64,000 nucleotides of DNA from Akkermansia massiliensis (GTDB lineage Bacteria; Verrucomicrobiota; Verrucomicrobiia; Verrucomicrobiales; Akkermansiaceae), in contig NZ_CP072036.1 in NCBI RefSeq assembly GCF_018847375.1, forward strand, positions 558,001 to 622,000, written 5' to 3'. Each line of letters begins with the position of its first letter. Within the stretch, counting starts at the first letter, position 1. Of the stretch, positions 56,250 through 64,000 are shown one piece after another. The notes beneath the pieces were generated by a model, which was given only the letters and a program-made list of their open reading frames with translations, was not told the origin of the DNA and made no database searches. The translations under genes and the position numbers were made by a program.

Positions 56250-57011
56250 CTACTGGCGCGCCTTGGCCTTGGCCTTTTCCAGCAGGGGGTCTCCCGTAAT
56301 GCGGGTGATGGGGATGCGCAGCACGATGGACTGGTTGGCAATGGCAATATTATCCGGATTCTTCTCGGACATGTTGTAAACGAAATAGGTATATTTGCCG
56401 TCCTTGGTCTTGCCCGCGATAATGGTCTCCGTCAGGGTGGAAAGAATGGTCTTCTTTTCCATGGTCCATTCCTTGCCGCTCCATGCGCCGTACACGTTCA
56501 GATCGTCATAGGAAACGTCCCCTTTCAGGGCCAGGGCGCCGTTGGGGGAAATCCAGGATTTGGTATTGGAGTCATACTTCAGGGTGCTCATCGGCAGCGG
56601 TCCCTGCTGGGCCACCGCGGCCAGAGTCCAGATGCCGCGTTCCCCGGAGGCGAAAATGCCCACAGCTACGGGGGCCACTTCCTGCACCTGCTTCAGCTTC
56701 CAGCATTCCAGATACTTGGCATACTCATCCTTGGTCCAGCCCAGACGTTCGTCATACGGAACGGGCTGACCGGGAACGATCTGGCTGACGAGTTCCTTCT
56801 TGTCCTTGTCGGGCAGGGAGGCAAAAACGCCGTCAATCTTTTCCATGAATGGCTGAAGGCTTTCATCAAGCACAACGCTGACGGCGGAAGCTTCCGCCAT
56901 TTTGCCGACCGGGAGATATTCATCGATTATTTCCGGCTTTTCTGCTGCGGACAGGGAAGAAACCAGAACGGGGACCATCAGTGTTAAAGCCAGATTGCGG
57001 AGCGCTTTCAT
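56250..57011 (-). CDS. Exported protein of unknown function
   Basis: A 253-residue protein with a leader (MKALRNLALTLMVPVLVSSLSA) when started at ATG 57011. The mature part (EIIDEYLPVGKMAEASAVSVVLDESLQPFMEKIDGVFASLPDKDKKELVSQIVPGQPVPYDERLGWTKDEYAKYLECWKL) is helical, followed by a beta-rich half (GIWTLAAVAQQGPLPMSTLKYDSNTKSWISPNGALALKG). No family was recognised. It is about 35 bp upstream of rsmD on the same strand and may share its transcript; a lipoprotein gene starts 73 bp away in the opposite direction. Confidence 0.7.
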   Translation of the reverse strand: MKALRNLALTLMVPVLVSSLSAAEKPEIIDEYLPVGKMAEASAVSVVLDESLQPFMEKIDGVFASLPDKDKKELVSQIVPGQPVPYDERLGWTKDEYAKYLECWKLKQVQEVAPVAVGIFASGERGIWTLAAVAQQGPLPMSTLKYDSNTKSWISPNGALALKGDVSYDDLNVYGAWSGKEWTMEKKTILSTLTETIIAGKTKDGKYTYFVYNMSEKNPDNIAIANQSIVLRIPITRITGDPLLEKAKAKARQ

Positions 57012-57084
57012 AACGTGTTCGTACATTTTACTCAACAAAACACCCTTGGCAAGAGTCAAAGTGAGTGTTATCCGTATGTACATC

Positions 57085-57528
57085 ATGAACTGGAAGTTAC
57101 TTTTCACTACCCTGGCCGCCGCTCTGAGCCTTGCTTCCTGCGTGTCCACCCCGGCATCCCGCATCCAGAAAAACCCAGCCCTTTTCAATTCCCTTCCGCC
57201 CAGCCAGAAAACGCTGGTGGAAGCCGGACAGATTGCGGAAGGCATGTCGCCGCCCGCCGTCTTCCTGGCCTGGGGAGACCCCTCCGCCGTCGCGGAAGGC
57301 AACCTTAACGGAAAATCCGCCACCCGCTGGATTTACTCTTCCCTCCAGCCGGTTTACACCCCGCCGCCCTCCTTCTGGGCCGGGCCCTACTGGGGAGGCC
57401 CCTATTGGGGACCGGGGTTCTACCGTCCCTATTACCCGTATTACAATGACGTCACCTACGTCCCGGTGGATACCGGCTACGTGCTGTTCATCAACGGCAA
57501 GGTGAAATCCTGGGAACGCAGGCGCTGA
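57085..57528 (+). CDS. Lipoprotein with aromatic-glycine-rich tail
   Basis: A 147-residue lipoprotein. The leader MNWKLLFTTLAAALSLASC ends in a lipobox (SLASC). The first half (LPPSQKTLVEAGQIAEGMSPPAVFLAWGDPSAVAEGNLNGKSATRWIYSS) resembles the small domain of SmpA/BamE-like or outer-membrane-assembly proteins, with W-GDP. The second half is a Trp/Gly/Pro/Tyr tract (FWAGPYWGGPYWGPGFYRPYYPYY). Function unknown. A terminator follows it. Confidence 0.7.
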   Translation: MNWKLLFTTLAAALSLASCVSTPASRIQKNPALFNSLPPSQKTLVEAGQIAEGMSPPAVFLAWGDPSAVAEGNLNGKSATRWIYSSLQPVYTPPPSFWAGPYWGGPYWGPGFYRPYYPYYNDVTYVPVDTGYVLFINGKVKSWERRR

Positions 57529-57565
57529 TTAAAGAACCGGCAGGCCCGCACGGGATGGAATGCGG

Positions 57566-57610
57566 CGGCGCAGCAGACGGAGGGAAGCTTCCGCATGATG
57601 CGCCGTTTTT
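57566..57610 (+). terminator. Terminator of the aromatic-rich lipoprotein gene
   Basis: The stem cggcgca (57566-57572) / tgcgccg (57599-57605) is perfect and is followed by five T. A nested ggaagcttcc palindrome strengthens it. It lies between convergent genes. Confidence 0.65.
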
Positions 57611-57667
57611 CTTTTTGCCATTCTTCCGCGGCCTTTTTTCTTTCCCTTCCGTTCCCGGACTCTTCGT

Positions 57668-58594
57668 TCAATCCCTGTCCCCGGACAGGGGGCGTTCCAG
57701 TTCCTCCCGGAATTCAGGGAAGAACGCCTTCAATTCCCCGGACACCTTAGGGTATTCCAGTTTCATTTCCGCCAGTGCCTCCACAATGGCGCACATGCAG
57801 ACAAGCCTGGAATACCACTTGTTGTCCGCCGGCACCACATACCACGGCGCGTCCCGGGAAGAAGTATGACGTATCATTTCCTCATACGCCTTCTGGTACT
57901 GGTCCCAGAACTCGCGTTCGTGGATGTCCCCCTCTGAAAACTTCCAGTTCTTGTGCGGGGTGTCCAGCCGCGCCAGAAGGCGCTTTCTCTGTTCCTCACT
58001 GGAAAGGTTAAGGAATATCTTCACGATGCGCGTCTTGTTGGAGAGCAGATGGCGTTCCAGATTATTGATGGATCTGTACCTCTCCTTCCAGAAGGCTCCC
58101 TTGGCATGGGCGGGATCAAACCCCTCCCCCGCCAGAAATTCCGGATGCACGCGTACGCTCAGCACTTCTTCATAGTAGGAACGGTTGAAAATGCCGATCA
58201 TTCCCCGCCGGGGAAGACGGGCCACGCACCGCCACAGGAAATCATGGCTCCGTTCCAGCGTGGAGGGCGGCTTGAAGCTGCTGACCACGCACCCCTGCGG
58301 ATTGACTCCGCCCATCACATGCTTCACAATGCCGTCCTTGCCCGCGCTATCCATCGCCTGCAGCACCACCAGCAGCGCATAGGATTCGCTGGCATAAAGC
58401 ACCTCCTGAAGCTGTTCCAGCAGCTCAATGCCCTTCTCCAGCTTGTCCACGGCTTCCTTCTTGCTGTCCTTGTCCAGCTTGCCCAGATCGCCCGGATCAT
58501 AGTGGGATAACTTGAACCCCTTGCCGTCCGTCACCCGGTACGGCTCAATGAACTTTTTGCAGCGTTTGACCAGACGGGAAGGAATATCTATCAT
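57668..58594 (-). CDS. Polyphosphate kinase 2 family protein
   Basis: A 308-residue PPK2 enzyme, started at the ATG 58594; an in-frame TTG at 58621 is also possible. Walker A is LQAMDSAGKDG, followed by IVKHVMGGVNPQGC, HDFLWRCVARLPRRGMIGIFNRSYYEEVLSVRVHPEF and KIFLNLSSEEQRKRL, then YVVPADNKWYSRL at the end. It moves phosphate between polyphosphate and nucleotides, making NTP or NDP. Direction and nucleotide preference cannot be told. It is a stand-alone paralogue of the PPK2 domain fused to Nudix at 43676-45019. Confidence 0.93.
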   Translation of the reverse strand: MIDIPSRLVKRCKKFIEPYRVTDGKGFKLSHYDPGDLGKLDKDSKKEAVDKLEKGIELLEQLQEVLYASESYALLVVLQAMDSAGKDGIVKHVMGGVNPQGCVVSSFKPPSTLERSHDFLWRCVARLPRRGMIGIFNRSYYEEVLSVRVHPEFLAGEGFDPAHAKGAFWKERYRSINNLERHLLSNKTRIVKIFLNLSSEEQRKRLLARLDTPHKNWKFSEGDIHEREFWDQYQKAYEEMIRHTSSRDAPWYVVPADNKWYSRLVCMCAIVEALAEMKLEYPKVSGELKAFFPEFREELERPLSGDRD

Positions 58595-58741
58595 TCCGGT
58601 AATGACACCGTTCTGCGTCAAGACGTTGAAATAACCGTAAAAAACTCCGCCTTCCTCCCGGACGGCCGTCCGGCCCCTGCAGCATGAAAAATCCGCAAAA
58701 GCCGGCTTTCCGCAGCAAAGGCGGAATGGCGCAGGGAAACG

Positions 58742-61039
58742 TCAATTCTCTATGCGCACCTGGTCCGCGGGAGTATTTTCCAGCTTGCAGTCCTCAATGG
58801 ACCATGTGCGGGGAGGCTGAACCTTGTTATTTTTAATCAGGATGTTGGCGCACCTCCTGAACTGGAAGGGCTTCTGCCCCCAGCCCCTGAAATCATTGTT
58901 GTAAATGATTTTGTTGTTGACGAATTTAAGGTTATCCGTGGAAATGGCAAACAGCAGCGGCACGTCGAACGTCTTGAACACATTGTTTTCTATCAGGACA
59001 TTGCGGTGATAATAATCCTTCTGCTTGTTCAACTGCTTGACTTCCGGGTAAATGGAAATGATGGCGTTCGTGAACTGGTAGCGGGAGGTCAGGTTGTTGA
59101 TGAAGGTATTCCTGCGGATCACCACTTCATGGCAGGCGCCGCTTTCATACCAGCCCTGGGCGTCCCCGGCCAGCAGAATGGCCGCGCCGGAGGAATGGTC
59201 AAACAAATTGCCCTCCACCAGAACCTTCTCAGGCGTCGTGAAAAGAGAACCGCGGGCGCGGTTGTTGCGGACGATGTTGTTGCGGAATACTACGGAAGGG
59301 TAAAAATCCGCATTTTCCACGGCGTCCCCGGCCTTGACGGACGGAGGCAGCGGTTCTTCCAGCGTGATCACCAGTTCCGTAGAACTCTTCTTCACGGCGG
59401 TTTTTACGGTAGCGGTGCTTCCCGGTTCAAGCGTAGGCCCGTTGATAAAACGGATTTTTTCACCGGGCAGGAACACTTCAAACCCCACCGCCTGGCGGTG
59501 CATGTACTTGCATTTCAGCGTATGGCCGTCCACTACCTCCGTCACGCCCAGGCAGGTGGAATGAACGTTGATGGCGTCATCCATCATTCCCTCGAACAAG
59601 GCTTTCTCCACCACGATCTCGCCCCGGGTGTTGGAAAAATGGGTGGCGTCCGCCCCGGCGGTGTGCACGCGCCCCGTCCCTTTCCTGACCATGACGCCGC
59701 CACCCTTCATGTGGAAATCCTCCGACCGCTGGACCAGCAAAGCCATGCCCGTGCTCTGGTGCAGAGCCACATCATTCAGGACCGTCTTCCGCGCCCGGTA
59801 AACCACGCATCCCGGATGGGGGCGGTTATAATTCCGCAGCACCAGCGTATCCCCCGGCTTGATTCCCTTCTGCTTGAGGTTCCAGTCCAGCCGGAGGCGG
59901 TTCCCTCCGAGGGGTTCCACCCGGCCGTTCCAGCCCATGTCCGACGTATTGGCAATGATGTGCCCGGTCCCCTTCTCAAAGGCCATGCAGCTCCCCATTC
60001 CTTCCTCCCAGCCTTCGCCCAGGAAAACGAACCTGTTGTTCCTGATTTCATAGGGGTAGTCTTTTTTGTCTATTTCCACCTCCGTGGACCTGTCGTCCGC
60101 ATTCAAGACACGCGCTTCCGTACAATAGGACCGTTCATAATCCACGGACAGACGGTTGATGCTGATGTTTTCGCTGTCCATGACCAGCAGGGGAACCACC
60201 TTGCCGTGAAACAGGAACAGGGAGCCGTTGCCCTCTACGCGGACATTCCGCAAATCAGTCAGGGTCACGCACACCGGATGAACCAGGGGCTGGTCATGGT
60301 TGGAGATATTGAAGCTCATGTTCAAGGCTCCCTCCGGATAAAAATGATAGACTCCCCTGGGGATGTTCAGCACGCCCCCTCCCTGCTTCCGCAGGGCGGA
60401 AATCGCGGCCCGCAGGGCCGGACCCTGATCTTTCCTGACGCCGGGAACCATGCCGAATTTGGCGGCATTCACCACGGCTCCCTTCATGCTCTGCGGCTCA
60501 CCGCCCGTTTTCCAGACTAGGTCCACCCAGTCTGCGTGGTCATAGGAATTATTTTCCACCCGGTCAGCCACCAGGTAAAGATGCCGTATGCCGTTTTCCG
60601 CTACCGGAACGGAAAACTTTTTCGCAGGCATTCCCCTCTTCATCACGCCGGAACTCCATAAAACTTCGGAACCGCTCATTACACGGAATTCCACGCTGCC
60701 GTCTCCGTCCGTACCGTCGTCAATGCCGCAGGCCCCTTCCAGCTTCCACACTCTTGAGCCGCTGCCCTCCGGCACAGGGAGCGGAATCATGGATGTAGCG
60801 TGAGTGCCGATGCCCGCAGCGTATTTTTTACCCCCGATGCTCAATTCACCATTCTTGAAAGACCGGTCCAACCGCGTTTCCCCCACCTCCTGGCGGGCCA
60901 TCAGCAGACTGGCGGCAGGCACTTTCACGGCTGCGGACCCGGATTGCGCCGCGCCTTCCTGCCCCCGGGATAGTGCCGGGAATGATCCCGCAACGCACGC
61001 TGCGGCCACAAAACTCCATGAAAACATCCGGTTAAACAT
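58742..61039 (-). CDS. GH110-type alpha-1,3-galactosidase with NPCBM module
   Basis: A 765-residue secreted glycosidase. The signal peptide (MFNRMFSWSFVAAACVAGSFPALS) supports the ATG at 61039; the frame is open far upstream but that part is not conserved. Residues 50-165 form an NPCBM sugar-binding domain (ELSIGGKKYAAGIGTHATSMIPLPVPEG..WKLEGACGIDDGTDGDGSVEFRV). The rest is a right-handed beta-helix with GVYHFYPEGALNMSFNISNHDQPLVHPV, VEGNGSLFLFHGK, KALFEGMMDDAINVHSTCLGV and several N-N-x repeats, matching GH110 enzymes that remove terminal alpha-1,3-galactose (blood group B) from mucins. Family assigned from memory of these motifs. Confidence 0.85.
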   Translation of the reverse strand: MFNRMFSWSFVAAACVAGSFPALSRGQEGAAQSGSAAVKVPAASLLMARQEVGETRLDRSFKNGELSIGGKKYAAGIGTHATSMIPLPVPEGSGSRVWKLEGACGIDDGTDGDGSVEFRVMSGSEVLWSSGVMKRGMPAKKFSVPVAENGIRHLYLVADRVENNSYDHADWVDLVWKTGGEPQSMKGAVVNAAKFGMVPGVRKDQGPALRAAISALRKQGGGVLNIPRGVYHFYPEGALNMSFNISNHDQPLVHPVCVTLTDLRNVRVEGNGSLFLFHGKVVPLLVMDSENISINRLSVDYERSYCTEARVLNADDRSTEVEIDKKDYPYEIRNNRFVFLGEGWEEGMGSCMAFEKGTGHIIANTSDMGWNGRVEPLGGNRLRLDWNLKQKGIKPGDTLVLRNYNRPHPGCVVYRARKTVLNDVALHQSTGMALLVQRSEDFHMKGGGVMVRKGTGRVHTAGADATHFSNTRGEIVVEKALFEGMMDDAINVHSTCLGVTEVVDGHTLKCKYMHRQAVGFEVFLPGEKIRFINGPTLEPGSTATVKTAVKKSSTELVITLEEPLPPSVKAGDAVENADFYPSVVFRNNIVRNNRARGSLFTTPEKVLVEGNLFDHSSGAAILLAGDAQGWYESGACHEVVIRRNTFINNLTSRYQFTNAIISIYPEVKQLNKQKDYYHRNVLIENNVFKTFDVPLLFAISTDNLKFVNNKIIYNNDFRGWGQKPFQFRRCANILIKNNKVQPPRTWSIEDCKLENTPADQVRIEN

Positions 61040-61160
61040 ATCCTTTATTATACCTTTTCCCCGGTTTTCTTCTATCAGAAAAATTCCAATTCCTGCAAAA
61101 GCCGCCCATGGAGAGAAAAGAGAGATTGCCTTCCTCCTCAAATTCGGGGACACTCTTTCC

Positions 61161-61628
61161 ATGCGACCAGCTTTCCTCCTCCTGCCCGGCATGCTGCTGA
61201 CGCTTTGCGCCTGCGGGCGCGGCGGCGCCACGCTTGAAACGGATAACGTCCAGGCGGAATGGTTCCCCAACGGGAGCCGCACGGCCATTGTCCTGGATGG
61301 TGAAACGGAACCTGCCCCAGCACGGGAAATCCAGCGCGCAAACTCCGGCATGACTCTCTTATACAACTCCCTGGGTGACGGCAGAGGCACCCTGGGAATC
61401 AACGGGGCTCTTCCGGAAACGGCAACGGTTACGTACCGGCAGGGAACATCACCCGCCGTCCTGCACTTTAAGACCTCCTCCCGGGAAATACTCCTCAGCG
61501 GGGTGTGCCGCCTGGACGCGGAAGGCAAAACGTCCTCCCTGACCGGCTGGAGCTGCCAGGAACGGGGGACAGCCCTACCCCGCACCGGCACGGCCGGGAC
61601 CATGACCACGGAAAATTCTGGACAATGA
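61161..61628 (+). CDS. Small lipoprotein of unknown function
   Basis: A 155-residue lipoprotein with the leader MRPAFLLLPGMLLTLCAC (lipobox LCAC). The mature part (ETDNVQAEWFPNGSRTAIVLDGETEPAPAREIQRANSGMTLLYNS) shows no known domain. It is divergent from the GH110 gene by about 120 bp and overlaps the next gene by 4 bp (ATGA), so it is coupled to the alpha/beta hydrolase. A longer in-frame start exists upstream but would hide the lipobox. Confidence 0.65.
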   Translation: MRPAFLLLPGMLLTLCACGRGGATLETDNVQAEWFPNGSRTAIVLDGETEPAPAREIQRANSGMTLLYNSLGDGRGTLGINGALPETATVTYRQGTSPAVLHFKTSSREILLSGVCRLDAEGKTSSLTGWSCQERGTALPRTGTAGTMTTENSGQ

Positions 61629-62440
61629 ACCTCATGCGGATGCTGAAACCGGGAAAATGGAAAATCCTGAGCGCCCTGCTGGCCGGAGCGCTGGCCCTGG
61701 CGTGCGTCCAGTGTTCCGTCCGTTCCCTGGTGTACCTGCCGCCCCAGCCCAAGGACAAAACCGTGTATCTGGAAAAACGCGCCGCCTGGGAGCCCCACCG
61801 GCGCACTTTCCACCATAACGGGGCCCAGCTCAGCGGCTGGCTTATTGAAAAGAAGGGACAGCCCCTGCTGGTGTATTATGGAGGGAATGCCATGGACATC
61901 TCCATGATGCTTCCCTACCTGGATCGGTTCCCCCATGCCAAGCTCCTGGTCAACTACCGGGGATACGGTCTCAGCACCGGCACGCCCACGGAGCAGAACA
62001 TCATGGGGGATTCCCTGGCGATTCTCGACTCCGTGCTGAAGGAAACCGGAAGAACGCCGGACGACGTCATCCTGGTCGGGCAAAGCCTCGGCTCCGGAGT
62101 CGCCACGCAGATAGCCTCCGTCAGGAACGTGAAAAAGCTGGTCCTGCTGGTTCCCTTTGACAGTCTTCTGGAAACCGCCCGCGGCCTCTTCCCCTACCTT
62201 CCCGTCAAGCTTCTCCTGCCGGACCACTTCCGGTCGGACCTGGCAGCGCCCAAAGTAGCCTGCCCCGTCAGCATCCTGGCGGCGGGATCGGACGAAGTCA
62301 TCCCGCCTGACCACGCCAAACGGCTCCGGGACTGCTTCTCCACGCCGGTCAACTACCAGGAATTCCCCGGCGCCATGCATAACACCATCTGGCTCAGCCC
62401 CGGCTTTGACAAGGCGTTCTCCAGGAGCATCAGCTACTGA
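61625..62440 (+). CDS. Membrane-anchored alpha/beta hydrolase
   Basis: A 271-residue protein with an N-terminal signal anchor or lipoprotein leader (ILSALLAGALALACVQC). The nucleophile elbow is VGQSLGSGVA, the Gly-rich LLVNYRGYGLSTGTPTEQN lies in the usual place, and the acid and His appear as AAGSDEVIPPDHA and FPGAMHN. The fold matches the YfhR/BEM46-like hydrolases of unknown substrate. It overlaps the small lipoprotein gene by 4 bp. Confidence 0.88.
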   Translation: MNLMRMLKPGKWKILSALLAGALALACVQCSVRSLVYLPPQPKDKTVYLEKRAAWEPHRRTFHHNGAQLSGWLIEKKGQPLLVYYGGNAMDISMMLPYLDRFPHAKLLVNYRGYGLSTGTPTEQNIMGDSLAILDSVLKETGRTPDDVILVGQSLGSGVATQIASVRNVKKLVLLVPFDSLLETARGLFPYLPVKLLLPDHFRSDLAAPKVACPVSILAAGSDEVIPPDHAKRLRDCFSTPVNYQEFPGAMHNTIWLSPGFDKAFSRSISY

Positions 62441-62446
62441 ACCGCT

Positions 62447-62896
62447 TCATTCCACAGGGGCCAGAGACACCCGGCGCAGGCATTCCCCCTCGTGCTCCAG
62501 CAGCAGCCAGGAAGTTCCCTCCGGCAGCGCGTCCGGAAACAGGTTGGCCCATTCCACAATGAGCACCGCGTCCCCGTCCAGATACTCGTCCCAGCCTATG
62601 CCGAGCAATTCGGACTCATCCTTCAGCCGGTAAAAATCAAAATGGCACGCCCGCAGGCGCCCGTCCGCATGCTCGTGCACCAGGGAAAACGTCGGGCTGG
62701 CCGCCGCATCGGAACTCCCCAGCCCTTCCATAATCCCTTGAGTCAGGTGCGTCTTTCCGGCGCCCAGCTCCCCCACCACGCCCAACACTTCACCGGGCAT
62801 TAAAATTTTACCTATTTGCCATCCCAGCTCCCTCATTTCCTCCGGAGAATGAGTTAAAACGGGGCCGTTTTTAAAAATTTTATACCATTCGTTCAT
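62447..62896 (-). CDS. tsaE: tRNA threonylcarbamoyladenosine biosynthesis protein TsaE
   Basis: A 149-residue P-loop ATPase that supports the TsaBD complex in making t6A37 in tRNA. Walker A is GELGAGKT; the typical SPTFSLVHEHADGRLRACHFDFYRLKDESELLGIGWDEYLDGDAVLIVEWANLFPDALP stretch is present. Length is normal. Convergent with the alpha/beta hydrolase gene by 6 bp. Confidence 0.95.
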   Translation of the reverse strand: MNEWYKIFKNGPVLTHSPEEMRELGWQIGKILMPGEVLGVVGELGAGKTHLTQGIMEGLGSSDAAASPTFSLVHEHADGRLRACHFDFYRLKDESELLGIGWDEYLDGDAVLIVEWANLFPDALPEGTSWLLLEHEGECLRRVSLAPVE

Positions 62897-62984
62897 TTTT
62901 TCATGAAATTTTGCTTGTCTAAAAGAAGGTGATATGGTTTATTGCGGCTCCCGCATCCGCGGGTGAACCTTAACAGTGATAGCA

Positions 62985-63302
62985 ATGGCATACGCAATTT
63001 TCAAAACAGGTGGCAAGCAGTACCGCGTTCAGGCGGGCGACGTGATCGACGTTGAGTGCATCAATACCCTTGAAGAGGGTGCTGAAGCAAGCTTCGATCA
63101 GGTGCTTATGGTGGAAAATGACGGAAACGTGACCCTCGGCACCCCGACGGTGGCAGGAGCTACGGTCTCCGCCAAGGTCGTCAGCCAGTTCCGCGACAAG
63201 AAGATCATCGCCTTCAAATTCAAGCGCCGCAAGGGCTTCCACAAGAAAAAAGGTTCCCGCCGCGCCATGACGAAGCTGGAAATCACCGGTATCAACGCCT
63301 AA
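62985..63302 (+). CDS. rplU: 50S ribosomal protein L21
   Basis: A 105-residue protein of the 50S subunit. It starts MAYAIFKTGGKQYRVQAGDVIDVE (ATG 62985, preferred over a GTG nine bases upstream) and has FKFKRRKGFHKKKGSRRAMTKLEI. Standard pairing with rpmA, which starts 28 bp later. Confidence 0.97.
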   Translation: MAYAIFKTGGKQYRVQAGDVIDVECINTLEEGAEASFDQVLMVENDGNVTLGTPTVAGATVSAKVVSQFRDKKIIAFKFKRRKGFHKKKGSRRAMTKLEITGINA

Positions 63303-63330
63303 TTTCAACCCTTAATTTTATCCTAATCTT

Positions 63331-63594
63331 ATGGCTCACAAGAAAGGTCAAGGTTCTGTCAAGAACGGTCGCGACTCCCGCAGCAAGCGCCTCGGCGTTA
63401 AAAAATTCGGCGGGCAGGAAGTGATCGCGGGCAACATCATCATCCGCCAGCGCGGCACCAAGTGGCACCCCGGCAAGGGCGTGGGCATGGGCCGTGACTA
63501 CACCATTTTCTCCCTCGTGGACGGCCGCGTGTTCTTTGACCGCGAAGGCCGCCGCGTCAATGTGGCCCCGGAAAGCTCCGAGGCTGCCAACTAA
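63331..63594 (+). CDS. rpmA: 50S ribosomal protein L27
   Basis: An 87-residue protein near the peptidyl-transferase centre. The start [28 protein letters not shown] and [29 protein letters not shown] are diagnostic. A strong terminator follows. Confidence 0.98.
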   Translation: MAHKKGQGSVKNGRDSRSKRLGVKKFGGQEVIAGNIIIRQRGTKWHPGKGVGMGRDYTIFSLVDGRVFFDREGRRVNVAPESSEAAN

Positions 63595-63620
63595 ATTACA
63601 GATAACTCTATCTCCCTGCA

Positions 63621-63656
63621 GGGGCGGCCATCCACAGGGATGACCGCCCCTTTTTT
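63621..63656 (+). terminator. Terminator of rplU-rpmA
   Basis: A stem ggggcggccatcc (63621-63633) / ggatgaccgcccc (63638-63650) with one mismatch and a 4-nt loop, followed by six T. Confidence 0.9.
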
Positions 63657-63748
63657 ACCCCTCCCCGCGCCCGAATAAATAACAGGAATTGTTCTTGCAA
63701 AACAATTGACCCTCCCCCACTATCCACGCAGAGCATGAAAAATAAGAT

Positions 63749-64000
63749 ATGAATCCCAAAACAGATTCCAAACAAGCCGCCCGCACCGCCTCTACCCTCC
63801 CGGTTATTTCCGGTTTGAGACTCACCAAGCAGCGACAGGAAGTCTACCAGGTTCTCCTGGAACAGAGAGACCATCCCACCGCGAATGAAGTTTACCAGCG
63901 GGTGCGCAAAAAGCTCCCCAGCATCTCCCTGGCCACCGTTTACAACTGCCTGGAAGCCCTGGTGAATCACGGCCTGGTCAATCAGGTCAACTTTGAACGC
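63749..64000 (+). CDS. Fur family transcriptional regulator, 5' part
   Basis: The first 84 codons are in the window. The winged helix begins [56 protein letters not shown], typical of Fur/PerR proteins that sense metal or peroxide. The start at 63749 gives an N-terminal tail of about 22 residues that is not conserved. The metal-binding part is cut off, so Fur, PerR or Zur cannot be distinguished. Confidence 0.88.
   Translation, partial: MNPKTDSKQAARTASTLPVISGLRLTKQRQEVYQVLLEQRDHPTANEVYQRVRKKLPSISLATVYNCLEALVNHGLVNQVNFER

Noticed and set aside
61040..62380. Upstream extension of the GH110 frame to 1212 codons
   Set aside because: The signal peptide at 61039 fixes the start, and the upstream part overlaps a lipoprotein and a hydrolase gene on the other strand.

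Overview
The window looks like chromosomal DNA of a mucin-degrading Verrucomicrobium, most likely Akkermansia. The clues are a PEP-CTERM protein, Gram-negative envelope genes (waaA, beta-barrel proteins, lipoproteins, an autotransporter), and secreted host-glycan enzymes (sulfatase with PA14 domain, sialate O-acetylesterase, GH110-type alpha-galactosidase with NPCBM module). Few genes have a strong Shine-Dalgarno sequence. The genus is inferred from these features; no database was searched.

Layout: (1) 1-7.5 kb: end of dnaB, a REP-like inverted pair, a PEP-CTERM protein, a methyltransferase, cinA, pyk, a GNAT and two paralogous beta-barrel proteins. (2) 7.6-11.4 kb: a HAD phosphatase, an rpsM-rpsK-rpsD cluster whose rpsK is frameshifted, and queG. 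(3) 11.4-15.3 kb: ELM1-like protein (frameshifted in a G8 tract), a GT4 glycosyltransferase, dprA and an exported protein. (4) 15.3-22.6 kb: a non-coding region with a possible structured RNA, a D-Ala-D-Ala carboxypeptidase, ychF and gcvT-gcvH-gcvP. (5) 22.6-33 kb: secreted hydrolases, a sulfatase, a decayed thioredoxin-like gene, a DEAD-box helicase, sialate esterase, SGNH hydrolase and DoxX. (6) 33-45 kb: purM, purF, an ECF sigma factor followed by a membrane protein and a protease-like PDZ protein, a lone RelE-like gene, coaC, a lipoprotein, an M23 peptidase, a TPR protein, and a Nudix-PPK2 fusion. (7) 45-50.1 kb: a DeoR regulator with palindromic promoter elements, a truncated GNAT, and a 1163-residue autotransporter with foreign-looking codon use. 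(8) 50.2-64 kb: cysteine desulfurase, coaB, rsgA, retropepsin-like protein, rsmD-waaA, a second PPK2, GH110, an alpha/beta hydrolase, tsaE, rplU-rpmA and the start of a Fur-family regulator.

How the genes work together: the secreted esterases, sulfatase and galactosidase fit stepwise stripping of decorated mucin glycans. waaA and the ELM1/GT4 pair fit lipopolysaccharide or surface glycan synthesis. The sigma factor, membrane protein and PDZ protein are arranged like an envelope-stress module. coaC and coaB are separate genes about 12 kb apart. The observations most worth following are the Nudix-PPK2 fusion, the sigma module with a protease-like protein that seems to lack its serine, the autotransporter islet, the homopolymer frameshifts (error, decay or phase variation) and the candidate non-coding RNA at 15.66-15.80 kb.
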